NCBI RefSeq assembly: GCF_009932335.1
Contig: NZ_BLJF01000001.1
Coordinates: 3,286,001 to 3,350,000, forward strand
Reading direction: 5' to 3'
Length of the DNA: 64,000 nt
Origin: Pseudomonas asiatica
GTDB taxonomy: Bacteria > Pseudomonadota > Gammaproteobacteria > Pseudomonadales > Pseudomonadaceae
A program made the position numbers and the translations under genes. Below, one piece after another: positions 7,974-16,167 of this stretch; position 1 is the first letter of the stretch, and each line of letters begins with the position of its first letter. The notes below the pieces were generated by a model. That model was not told where the DNA came from and did not search any database. It saw only the letters and a program-made list of their open reading frames with translations.

Positions 7974-8696
7974 TTACACCGCCTCGGCTTGCGGAGCTCG
8001 GCAATAGGCCTGGTACATGTTTTCGTACATTGCGTAGAACAGCCGGCATGTGTGGTCTACCGCCTGCAACGCCTCTTCCTGCATCTGCGCGGTGGTGCAC
8101 AACTGCGAGACAAGGTCCAAGCCTTCATTGACGTGGCCCACGTCTTCCTTCTGGTGCACCGAGAAGAACAGCAGGTCCTGTTCGGTCAGGCCATAGGCTC
8201 GCCCCAGCAACACGTGCCGTGCATCTCCAGCGACGGTCTCGAGGTTCTGCCCCTCGCTGGCGATCATCACTGCTGCTGCACCAATGTGATAACGCGCCGG
8301 GTCCCGTACCGCCTGCAGGCGGAAATCGATCAACTCCCGGGTGGCTGGCAGCGGTTGCTCGGCATCACGCTCGGCATCGGTGATACCCAGCGCCCGCAGG
8401 AAGTTCTGCATGAGCACGACATGGTTATCGGTGCGCGAAAGCCGGCCGGTTTCTTCTTCGAAGCAATTGGTGATCAATGCCCGCTTGTGGGCGGGCAGCG
8501 GGCAATGAAAGAACAAGTGCTCGACATAAGTCAGGAAATACTTGGTGAGCTGGTAGCCTTGCAGCGCGACCTTGCGCAGCAGCAGCCGGTTGCCCTCGGG
8601 CGCAAGCAATTCCTCGAATATCGGGTGGGACAAGGTCAGATGGTGGTGCAGTTTCTGCTCCAACTGATCGCGAAAATCTGCAGTAGATAAGGCCAT
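7974..8696 (-). CDS. Heme-oxygenase-like diiron oxidase (HDO; PF14518/CADD/BesC-like fold)
   Basis: 240-residue all-helical protein with the complete HDO metal-ligand set: Glu82 and His92 (E-x9-H), Glu148, then His181-x3-Asp185-x2-His188 in SVHQKEDVGHVNEG. This E/H/E/HxxxDxxH pattern is the established diiron site of CADD, SznF, BesC and RohS-type enzymes, which do O2-dependent oxidation or C-C cleavage of amino-acid-like substrates. It separates the protein from TenA thiaminases, which lack it. Start ATG 8696 has AAGGA 8 nt upstream. It is second in the operon after the GNAT gene. Substrate unknown; the MetZ-like enzyme nearby suggests an amino acid (inference). Confidence 0.85.
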   Translation of the reverse strand: MALSTADFRDQLEQKLHHHLTLSHPIFEELLAPEGNRLLLRKVALQGYQLTKYFLTYVEHLFFHCPLPAHKRALITNCFEEETGRLSRTDNHVVLMQNFLRALGITDAERDAEQPLPATRELIDFRLQAVRDPARYHIGAAAVMIASEGQNLETVAGDARHVLLGRAYGLTEQDLLFFSVHQKEDVGHVNEGLDLVSQLCTTAQMQEEALQAVDHTCRLFYAMYENMYQAYCRAPQAEAV

Positions 8697-8769
8697 TGGG
8701 GCGTTCCTTGGGTGAATGAGCAGTTGCCGTTGACGGGGATGACCGCAGGCGGGGTCAATGAAGGGCAAT

Positions 8770-9345
8770 TCAGTGCAGGTTGAGTCGCAGCGCAAGGCTT
8801 TCCACGGTCTGGGCCATGTAATGGCCGCGATGCTTCACGCCATCGACCCGCGCGTAGTCGTCAAGCACGCCGTAGGTCTGAAACCCGAAGGATTGCCATA
8901 ACCGGTGTGCACGAGTGCCCTCGCGCACATCCAGGGTCAACAGCTCGATACCTTGGGCCTGGGACAAGCGCACGACTTCGCAGAAAGCCCGTGCCACCAG
9001 GCCGGACCCGCGATAGGCCGGATGCACCACGCCCTTGCTAAGGTCGGCAATATGCCGGCAGTTCGGCATGCTGCTGCGCGAAAGGATGACCAGGCATGCC
9101 GGCCCTGCCATTGCCTGGCCGAGCAGGACGTGGGTATCGCCGCCACGGATGCGCTCTTGCAGCGAGGCCGTGAATTCGACGCTCTGCCCGGCAGACATCT
9201 CGTGCTCGTAACCCAGAACACCGCCATCGCCAACCGTGCTGTTGATGAGTTGCATGATGGCTGGCGCGGTATGGCTGTCAGCCTGGCGCAACCACTGCAA
9301 CTGTGGTTCGCCGGGGGCCAACTGCTTTGAAGAGAGGGTGTTCAT
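8770..9345 (-). CDS. GNAT-family N-acyltransferase
   Basis: 191 residues with the GNAT acyl-CoA-binding motif A (GVVHPAYRGSGLVARAFCEV) and the following LLTLDVREGTRAHRLWQSFGF strand-helix, where the last segment is the usual GNAT motif B. ATG 9345 is preceded by AAGGG at 9 nt; upstream in-frame codons have no ribosome-binding site. It is the first gene of the minus-strand operon, 73 nt before the oxidase gene. It could N-acetylate the operon's amino-acid product for self-protection, as acetyltransferases do in toxin pathways, or be biosynthetic (inference). Confidence 0.85.
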   Translation of the reverse strand: MNTLSSKQLAPGEPQLQWLRQADSHTAPAIMQLINSTVGDGGVLGYEHEMSAGQSVEFTASLQERIRGGDTHVLLGQAMAGPACLVILSRSSMPNCRHIADLSKGVVHPAYRGSGLVARAFCEVVRLSQAQGIELLTLDVREGTRAHRLWQSFGFQTYGVLDDYARVDGVKHRGHYMAQTVESLALRLNLH

Positions 9346-9377
9346 TGCGTAAATCCCTTGTGCGTACAGGCAGGGAT

Positions 9378-9389
9378 TTAAACGTTTAA
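9378..9389. promoter_or_regulatory. 12-bp palindrome, candidate operator upstream of the GNAT operon
   Basis: TTAAACGTTTAA is a perfect dyad with a central CG, the layout of LacI/GalR-family operators. It lies 33 bp upstream of the first gene of the minus-strand operon and 189 bp from the divergent toxin gene. No LacI-type gene is seen in the window. The rest of 9346-9578 shows no gene. Confidence 0.35.
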
Positions 9390-9578
9390 GTAAGACCCCG
9401 GGTAAGAAGGGAACCGGACAGGAAGCGGAAGGATAGTGACATACATGCAAAATGCCATCAGCGACCGTGGCCAGGTGCGATGAGAACGGTCAGGTCCTGT
9501 ACCGAAATATCTACCACCGTTTTCCCGCGCCCCTGTTTCAACCTTGCCGACCTCATCTCAGCGCAAGGTATACCCCCC

Positions 9579-12332
9579 ATGCATTCGACCCGCATCAACG
9601 TGATGGGCACGCATTACGTTATAGACCACCTTGGCCATGTACCCCGCCCCGATCGTGAGGCCAACCGCGCCATCCGCCAATGGCTTGCGCAGCAAGGCCA
9701 TGACCTGGACCCGGACCAGCTCGACGTCGTTACCCTCCACTACTGTTCGGATGGCGCAGGTGGCCAGCTGGCCGCGATCAGCCAGCGCACCAGCCTGACC
9801 CAGGCACTGCTGGGCAACTGGCAGGGCGAGTCGGCCAGTGACGTGTTCGGCAAGCTGCTGCAAGCACCATGGGCCGGTGCGTTACCCGCAGGTCCGATAC
9901 GGTTGGTGGACACCCTCCCGGCCCCCGCCTTCAATCACTACGGGGCACCCTTCGAGGTATTCAACGGACTGTTCCGGCGCACTACCGCGCAACGCTACGA
10001 CGCTTCCACCCATTTGCCGGTAAGCGCCGAAGCCTTCCAGCAGTTCATCAACAACCTGGACTTCCAGCAGCCTTTCAAGGCGGCGCTGGATGTCTACTGG
10101 CGTGACCATCTGCACAGTCACAGGCTGGCGCTGAAGCTCAACTTCATCGCAGCCTGCAACAGACAGGTCAGCGAGGGCAGCCTCAGCGAACCTGCACGGC
10201 AACTGGTCTGGCAAGCGGCCGGGCTGATGCCACGGCGCAACAGGCTGCGACGCAGCACGTTGAGCATCTACGGCTATGCAGCGACCGACCTGCTGTACCT
10301 GAACGACCCCGCCACCGACCTGACGGTGCTGTACGTACCTGGCAACAGCTCACCGTTGCTGACGTTCAGCAGCGAACGAGAATTGAAGGCCTGGGTCGGT
10401 GAACAATGCAAAGACCCGACCAGGCGCCAGGCCCTGAAACAGCACTTTCGCCTGGCAGATTGTCCGCAAGGCCTCGACTTCAGCGGCCTGGACACTGCCA
10501 TGGAGGGGCTGGGCGCCTACCCTGAACGGCACCTGCTGCCGCCCGAACACGGCTATTTCAACGACGACGGCACCTGGCCGCCGCAGACCTATGTCAATTA
10601 TCGACCAGCCAAGTACAACCCCAAAATCAAGGGCGACCTGTTCCAGGCACTGGCCGAGCGCCAGCGTCAGCGCAGCTACGACGATGCCGCGTTTCTGATC
10701 ACGGCTGACAGCGAAGTCATCAAGGCCAGGTGGCGTGGCTACCTGGCCACAACGCTCAATCTGCTGGCGCCACTGTGCCTGGTAGTACCCGGCCTGGGGC
10801 CGCTGCTGGCCGTCGGCGGTATCGCCCAGCTTGGCCTGGGGCTCGACCAGGCAATCAACGACAAGTCACTGCAGCAGCGTCAGGAAGGCATCGGCAACAT
10901 CACCTGGGGCCTGTTCAACGCCTTGCCCCTGGCGGCAGGCGCTGCCGCAAGGGCCCAGGCGTTGTTCGAATTCAAGGTCGAAGGTTTCGCGCCGCCGACG
11001 CGGCTGAATGAACAGATCGGCTACCCCCTGAGCCCGCTCTCGCCACCGCGCTTCCCGGAGCCCGAGGGCGCAAGCTACTTCCATATCACCGACCCGATAG
11101 AGCCACTGGAGGACGCTGACCAGGCAGTTGCCGACGCCGTCATTCGTACACCCCAGTACGATGGTGAGCCAGACACCCTGGCAGCGAACATCGATGGCTA
11201 CAACGCCAAGGTGATCTACGACATGGAGCGGGACGTATTCATTCGGGCCGAAGACCTGAACCAGGTCGACCCTGTCGGCTTCGTGGCGGTACCCGGCAGC
11301 CGGAACCTGCGCCCCGCACCACAAGGGCGCGTGGTTACCCATGCGATGCGCAGTCGTACCCTGCGGGCGCTGGGCGTGGACCTGCCATTGCCGCTACAGG
11401 TGCCGGCCAGAGCGCCAGGCAGTTGGCCAATACCCAAGCACATCTCCTGCCTGTGGGTCGGTGACCAGATCATCGGCCCGGAGCTGCTGGCCAACTTGGG
11501 CCAGAACGCAGCGCGGTTGCAAGGTAGCGAATACAGCATGCGGTTGTTCCTTTCCAGCACTGCCCGGCAGGCCTATGCCGAAAACCTGGAGCTGCTGGCC
11601 AGTCATGCCCCGGGTTTGCAGGTGCTGCCCTTGGAAGAGCAGGCCTTCTTCAGGGCTTTCCGCCAAAGCAGGTACTACGCGCAGTACGACGCTGCCCTGG
11701 ATGGCAACGGCGGCGTTGCCCGCAACTATGCATCGGCATGCGATGTGCTGCGCTACCCGATGCTGCACCACGAAGGTGGCCTGTACATGGATGTCGATGA
11801 CACCTTGCTCGCGCCAGGCGAATACTCATTGATCATCGACGGCCAACCGGTAGGTGCCGCCGGTGAACCCATCGATCAGGTCGATTTGAGCACGGACGCC
11901 AATGGGCTGCTGCTGGTACCGCCCATGTCCAATGAAAAGATGAGCATGAACAGCCTCTACAACTCCAGCCTTATCGGCAGCCACCCCGGCAACCCCACCC
12001 TGGAGGCCATTTCCGAAGAGATGTACGCACGCTACCAGCTCAATCGCGACTTCTACGACAGCAAGCCCAGCCTGGCTGAAGACCCGGGGAATTTCTATGA
12101 GTATGCCAGCCGCCTGAGCTACCTCACCGGCCCTGCCCTGCTCAGCGACGTGGTCGATCGGCAACTGCCGAGCCTGCGCATCCTGCGCCAGCTCACCAAT
12201 CTTTATGGGATGCCGCGCATCAATGCCTACCGGTTCGTCGATCTGCCACGCATGCGCGATTCGGTGCGTACACTCCTGCCCCTGAACCGCTTCGCCACTG
12301 TCGGTGGCAACCATTCCTGGAGCCGAACATGA
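9579..12332 (+). CDS. Large toxin-like protein A: DUF6543-like N-terminus + TcdA/TcdB-like glycosyltransferase
   Basis: 917 residues. About 1-500 resembles the DUF6543/dermonecrotic-toxin-type region of Pseudomonas toxins (LTVLYVPGNSSPLLTFSSER, ADSEVIKARWRGYLATTLNL), including a hydrophobic stretch (LAPLCLVVPGLGPLLAVGGI) that could serve membrane insertion. About 610-860 is a clostridial-toxin-type sugar transferase: CLWVGD (Trp626), ASACDVLRY (Asp722, Arg725), EGGLYMDVDD with the DXD metal motif Asp738-Val-Asp740, and NSSLIGSHPGNP. ATG 9579 follows a weak AAGG; upstream codons look non-coding. No signal peptide. It is co-translated with the downstream paralogue (ATGA overlap). Likely a glycosylating effector; target and secretion route unknown. 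Confidence 0.82.
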   Translation: MHSTRINVMGTHYVIDHLGHVPRPDREANRAIRQWLAQQGHDLDPDQLDVVTLHYCSDGAGGQLAAISQRTSLTQALLGNWQGESASDVFGKLLQAPWAGALPAGPIRLVDTLPAPAFNHYGAPFEVFNGLFRRTTAQRYDASTHLPVSAEAFQQFINNLDFQQPFKAALDVYWRDHLHSHRLALKLNFIAACNRQVSEGSLSEPARQLVWQAAGLMPRRNRLRRSTLSIYGYAATDLLYLNDPATDLTVLYVPGNSSPLLTFSSERELKAWVGEQCKDPTRRQALKQHFRLADCPQGLDFSGLDTAMEGLGAYPERHLLPPEHGYFNDDGTWPPQTYVNYRPAKYNPKIKGDLFQALAERQRQRSYDDAAFLITADSEVIKARWRGYLATTLNLLAPLCLVVPGLGPLLAVGGIAQLGLGLDQAINDKSLQQRQEGIGNITWGLFNALPLAAGAAARAQALFEFKVEGFAPPTRLNEQIGYPLSPLSPPRFPEPEGASYFHITDPIEPLEDADQAVADAVIRTPQYDGEPDTLAANIDGYNAKVIYDMERDVFIRAEDLNQVDPVGFVAVPGSRNLRPAPQGRVVTHAMRSRTLRALGVDLPLPLQVPARAPGSWPIPKHISCLWVGDQIIGPELLANLGQNAARLQGSEYSMRLFLSSTARQAYAENLELLASHAPGLQVLPLEEQAFFRAFRQSRYYAQYDAALDGNGGVARNYASACDVLRYPMLHHEGGLYMDVDDTLLAPGEYSLIIDGQPVGAAGEPIDQVDLSTDANGLLLVPPMSNEKMSMNSLYNSSLIGSHPGNPTLEAISEEMYARYQLNRDFYDSKPSLAEDPGNFYEYASRLSYLTGPALLSDVVDRQLPSLRILRQLTNLYGMPRINAYRFVDLPRMRDSVRTLLPLNRFATVGGNHSWSRT

Positions 12333-15193
12333 ACCCGCGCCAACCTGTGGTCGGCGCAGCCGGCCAAGACTACGTCAAGGCAATGCTGGGTTCCGTGCCT
12401 CGCCCTGACCGCAGTGCCAGTGCAGCCATCCGCGAATGGGCCAGCCAGCAGCGGCTGGACGTGGAACCCGACAACACGCTTGCAGTGACCTTGCATTGCA
12501 AATTTGTTCCCAAGCGGGGCTGGCTGGCCAAGATCGTCCAACAAATGAGCCTGACCGAAGCGCTGCTTGGCAACTGGCAGCAAAGCGGCTACTCCAAGGT
12601 TGCCGAGCAAACCGCGCAGCTGCTGCTAAGAGGCGGGACGGCCACCGTCGACCTGCTAGGTGTACTGCCAGAGCTTTCCCTGCCACACGGTCGAGCGCCC
12701 TGGGCCCAGGCCTTCAGCAATGGCCAGGTGACGATCGTCGATGAATTGCCAGGAAGTGGCCTGGACCACGACATCGATGTGCACACCGAATTCCATGGCC
12801 TTTTCCGCCAGACCGCACCCATGCGCTACGACGCCAGCACTTATGTGCAGTTCGACGCCACGACCTTCCAGTCCTTCATCTGGCAACTCGACTTCCAGGG
12901 CGTATTCAAACGCCAGCTCGATGACTTCTGGGCCCATGCCGCCAGCCAGTACAGCGTCAGCGCGTGCATCGCATTCCTCGCTGCCTGCAACAGGCAGGCA
13001 TTGCGGGGCAACCTCAGTGAACAGGGGCGCAGCCTGGCGTGGCGGGCGGCAGGCGTGGAACGCTGGCACCACGGCGCCAACCTCAGTGACAACGGGGTAG
13101 AGGCCAGGCTGCTGAACATCAATGGCTACCCATCGAGCGACATCCTCTGCCTGAGCGATATGCGCAGCCGCCTGACCTTGCTGTACATACCGGGCAATGC
13201 GGCGCCGTTGCATGAGTTCGCCAACCCAGGCGCCATGCGTGCGTGGCTTGCCAGGCAGTGCCGCGACGCCGACAAACGGGCAGCCCTGCTTGCCCACTTC
13301 AGGGCCTGCGATATTCCGGACAGGATTGGCCGCTCGGGGTTGCGTCGGGTACTTCAGGGCATGGCCGATTTCCCGCCCCGCCAGATCATCCTGCCTGCAA
13401 CCAGCGTGTATCGCCTGGCCAGGGTTTGGAACCCGCACACCCTGATCAACTACAAGGCAGACACCTCCAGCCCACGCATCGAATACAACCTGTTCGAGGC
13501 ATTGACGGTGGCACAACGTCAACGCAGCCAATCCGACGCCGACTTCCTGATCACGCGCGACAGTGAAGTGACCAAGGCCGCATGGCGCAGCTATTTCTAC
13601 CTGACCATGAACCTGGCCACACCGTTTCTGCTGGTGGTTCCCGGACTGCTACCCCTGGCTGCCGTGGCCGGGGTGGCCCAATTTACAGTAGGCCTGGACC
13701 AGGCGCTGCACGGCAAGGATGTGAACCAACAGCTCGAAGGCGCGGAGCAGGCCGTGTTCGGCCTGCTGAACGCAGCCCCGGGGCTGGCGCGCGGGGTCAA
13801 GGCGAGCAAGGCGCTGTTCGGCCAACGCCCCATTGGCTTCATCAAACCGGTGAGGCTCAATGGCCGCATAGGCTACCCGCTGAGCCCGGTCTCGCCGCCA
13901 CGCTGGCCCGGGCCTGCGATGACACCCTATTTCCAGGACTTGGCAGTAGCGGGTGACCAAGTAGCCACCACCTTGCCCGGCGCAGACTCACACGTTGCCC
14001 GCTGCGTAACGCGGCGCAAGGCATTCGGCACAGGTGACGAACTGATCGGCGATGCGGGGAATGGCCCACACCCGCTGTACTACGACGCCCGACAGGACAG
14101 TTTCGTGCTCAAGTACCCCAACGGCACACGCGGCGCCCAGCACTATGTGGCCAGCGCCGATCCGCTGCAGCCCTCGATCAGCCGACTGCTGCCCGATACG
14201 GACCCGTTGCGGGAAATCAGCCCGGCATCGCGCTCGCGCACGCTGCGGGCACTGGGTATCGATCTGCAGCTGCCCATCGACCTCGATGCGCTGGGGACTG
14301 CACCAGGCATACCCGTCCCCAGGCAGGTATTTCACATCTGGCTGGGTGACAGGACGATCGCCGGTGATTACCTGGCCGCGCTCGACAACAACGTGCAGGC
14401 ACTGCGCAACAGCGATTTCACGCTCAAACTCTACCTCTCCAACGCCAACCCTCAGGCATTCGAACGTAACATGACCCTGCTGCAGCCCCGCATCGACAGG
14501 GGATTGAAGGTTGCAGTACTGGAGCAGCAGACTTTCTATCATCAATTCGCGGCAAGTGAATACTTCGACCAGTACCAGGCTGCGCTGGAAGGAAATGGCG
14601 GTGTGGCCAGCAACTTCTCCTCGGCCTCCGATATTTTGCGCTACCGCATCCTGCATAGCGAAGGCGGCATCTACCTGGATATTGACGACCATCTGCTGGT
14701 CGAGCCGGACGCAACCGGGCAGCTGCGGGCAAAGATCGACAGCGTACCGCTCACCACGCCCCTCGACGGGCTGCTGTTGAGGAGCCCGGTGTGCAATGCG
14801 CAATTGGGCATGTATACCAGCTACAACACCAGCATGATTGGCAGCCGTGCTGGCAATCCGGTGCTGAACGCCATTTCCGACGAGATCCTGGGCCGTTACC
14901 TCACCCCGGAGGGCCAGGCGTTCTACGAGGCTCCCAAACCGCCGCGGCAGCATGCGGCGGCATTCCAGGCCTATACCGAAAGGCTCAACACGCTGACCGG
15001 GCCCGCGGTGCTCAACCATGTAATCGACCAACGTCTACCTGAGCTCTACACCTTCAGGCAGGTGGCGGACCTGGCAAACATGCACACCCTGAACTACGAC
15101 GCGCTGCTGGATGAAGCAGCACAACGGCGTGCAGAGCTGCGGTTGCTACCCCTGGAAGAGGTCGCAATGGCAGGGAACGCTCAGGGTTACTGA
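12329..15193 (+). CDS. Large toxin-like protein B: paralogue of A with TcdA/TcdB-like glycosyltransferase
   Basis: 954 residues, collinear with the preceding protein along its whole length: PRPDRSASAAIREWASQQ near the start, LTLLYIPGNAAPLHEF, TRDSEVTKAAWRSYFYLTMN, the hydrophobic FLLVVPGLLPLAAVAGVAQF, IGYPLSPVSPPRWP. Catalytic region: VFHIWLGDR (Trp671), SASDILRYR (Asp768, Arg771), EGGIYLDIDD with DXD Asp784-Ile-Asp786, then YNTSMIGSRAGNP. Both transferase domains therefore look intact. Its ATG overlaps the upstream stop by 4 nt, so the two arose by tandem duplication and are made together. Activity inferred from family: UDP-sugar transfer to a protein target. Confidence 0.82.
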   Translation: MNPRQPVVGAAGQDYVKAMLGSVPRPDRSASAAIREWASQQRLDVEPDNTLAVTLHCKFVPKRGWLAKIVQQMSLTEALLGNWQQSGYSKVAEQTAQLLLRGGTATVDLLGVLPELSLPHGRAPWAQAFSNGQVTIVDELPGSGLDHDIDVHTEFHGLFRQTAPMRYDASTYVQFDATTFQSFIWQLDFQGVFKRQLDDFWAHAASQYSVSACIAFLAACNRQALRGNLSEQGRSLAWRAAGVERWHHGANLSDNGVEARLLNINGYPSSDILCLSDMRSRLTLLYIPGNAAPLHEFANPGAMRAWLARQCRDADKRAALLAHFRACDIPDRIGRSGLRRVLQGMADFPPRQIILPATSVYRLARVWNPHTLINYKADTSSPRIEYNLFEALTVAQRQRSQSDADFLITRDSEVTKAAWRSYFYLTMNLATPFLLVVPGLLPLAAVAGVAQFTVGLDQALHGKDVNQQLEGAEQAVFGLLNAAPGLARGVKASKALFGQRPIGFIKPVRLNGRIGYPLSPVSPPRWPGPAMTPYFQDLAVAGDQVATTLPGADSHVARCVTRRKAFGTGDELIGDAGNGPHPLYYDARQDSFVLKYPNGTRGAQHYVASADPLQPSISRLLPDTDPLREISPASRSRTLRALGIDLQLPIDLDALGTAPGIPVPRQVFHIWLGDRTIAGDYLAALDNNVQALRNSDFTLKLYLSNANPQAFERNMTLLQPRIDRGLKVAVLEQQTFYHQFAASEYFDQYQAALEGNGGVASNFSSASDILRYRILHSEGGIYLDIDDHLLVEPDATGQLRAKIDSVPLTTPLDGLLLRSPVCNAQLGMYTSYNTSMIGSRAGNPVLNAISDEILGRYLTPEGQAFYEAPKPPRQHAAAFQAYTERLNTLTGPAVLNHVIDQRLPELYTFRQVADLANMHTLNYDALLDEAAQRRAELRLLPLEEVAMAGNAQGY

Positions 15194-15249
15194 CGGCCGG
15201 TCGGGCTTGCGCGGCCGCTGTGCCTGGGGCCGCACAAGACTCATGGCAA

Positions 15250-15645
15250 TCAGTTGCCGCGATGCAGCTTGCTCATCAGTTCTGCCTCGGCCTGGGTCAG
15301 GCCGCAGCTTTCGGTCAGCTCGGCCACGCTGGCGCCCATGCCCACCAGCTTGGCCGCTTGGGTGAAGGTGACGTTGTGCGGGTCGCGCTGCTCCAGTTGC
15401 TGGATCTTGTCGGGCAGCGGCGCAACCGCCACGCGCAAGTCATGCAGCGCCTCGCCCATGCGCACGGTACCGTTCTGGTAATCGTCCAGGCGCTTGGCCA
15501 GGTCCTTGATGCGCTGGTCACGCAGCGCGTCACCCGCTGCCTGCTGCGCAGCCAGCTCGCGCTGGCGCTTGCTGTAGTTGAGGAAAAACCACAGGCTCAG
15601 CGCCCAGACCAGCGCCAGGAAGATGACAGCAACCTCTAGGATCAA
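15250..15645 (-). CDS. DUF2802-type membrane-anchored protein of the che locus
   Basis: 131 residues: one N-terminal transmembrane helix (MILEVAVIFLALVWALSLWF), then a coiled-coil-like charged stretch (about 22-85), then a short C-terminal helix-turn-helix-like segment (AAKLVGMGASVAELTESCGL) typical of DUF2802. Function not established; it is a usual downstream neighbour of cheW in Pseudomonas chemotaxis/flagellar loci. It is separated from cheW by one base, so it is co-transcribed. It is convergent with the toxin genes. Confidence 0.85.
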   Translation of the reverse strand: MILEVAVIFLALVWALSLWFFLNYSKRQRELAAQQAAGDALRDQRIKDLAKRLDDYQNGTVRMGEALHDLRVAVAPLPDKIQQLEQRDPHNVTFTQAAKLVGMGASVAELTESCGLTQAEAELMSKLHRGN

Positions 15646-15646
15646 C

Positions 15647-16126
15647 TCAGATGTTCTCCAGCTCGGACCACTCTTCCTCGGTCATCATCTTGTCCAGTTC
15701 GACCAGGATCAGCAGTTCGCCGTTCTTGTTGCACACGCCCTGGATGAACTTGGCCGACTCTTCGTTACCCACGTTCGGTGCAGTCTCGATCTCGGACTGG
15801 CGCAGGTAGACCACCTCGGCCACGCTGTCGACCAGGATACCGACCACTTGCTTGTCGGCCTCGATGATGACGATACGGGTGTTGTCGGTGACTTCAGTCG
15901 GCATAAGGCCAAAGCGCTGGCGAGTGTCGATCACGGTCACCACGTTGCCGCGCAGGTTGATGATGCCCAGCACGTAGCTTGGTGCACCCGGCACCGGGGC
16001 GATCTCGGTGTAGCGCAACACTTCCTGCACCTGCATCACGTTGATGCCGTAGGACTCATTGTCCAGACGGAAGGTAACCCATTGCAGGATCGGATCTTCG
16101 GAACCTTGTGCAGACGACTTTTTCAT
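15647..16126 (-). CDS. cheW: Chemotaxis coupling protein CheW
   Basis: 159 residues, a single CheW domain linking chemoreceptors to CheA. Characteristic segments are ILQWVTFRLDNESYGINVMQ, VQEVLRYTEIAPVPGAPSYV, LGIINLRGNVVTVIDTRQRF and VDSVAEVVYL. Start MKKSSAQGSEDP at ATG 16126, with GAGG ~10 nt upstream; the longer in-frame extension has no CheW-like sequence. It lies 41 nt downstream of parP in the che operon. Confidence 0.95.
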   Translation of the reverse strand: MKKSSAQGSEDPILQWVTFRLDNESYGINVMQVQEVLRYTEIAPVPGAPSYVLGIINLRGNVVTVIDTRQRFGLMPTEVTDNTRIVIIEADKQVVGILVDSVAEVVYLRQSEIETAPNVGNEESAKFIQGVCNKNGELLILVELDKMMTEEEWSELENI

Positions 16127-16167
16127 TCCCCTACCCTCAAAATCCGCCACAGGCGGTGTGTTCGGTG

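Noticed and set aside
7974..8696. TenA thiaminase or PqqC assignment for the helical oxidase
   Set aside because: The full HDO diiron ligand set is present, which TenA and PqqC lack.
7974..8696. UndA (1-undecene synthase) assignment
   Set aside because: As far as I recall UndA, the sequence around the ligands and the overall protein differ; only the fold family is shared.
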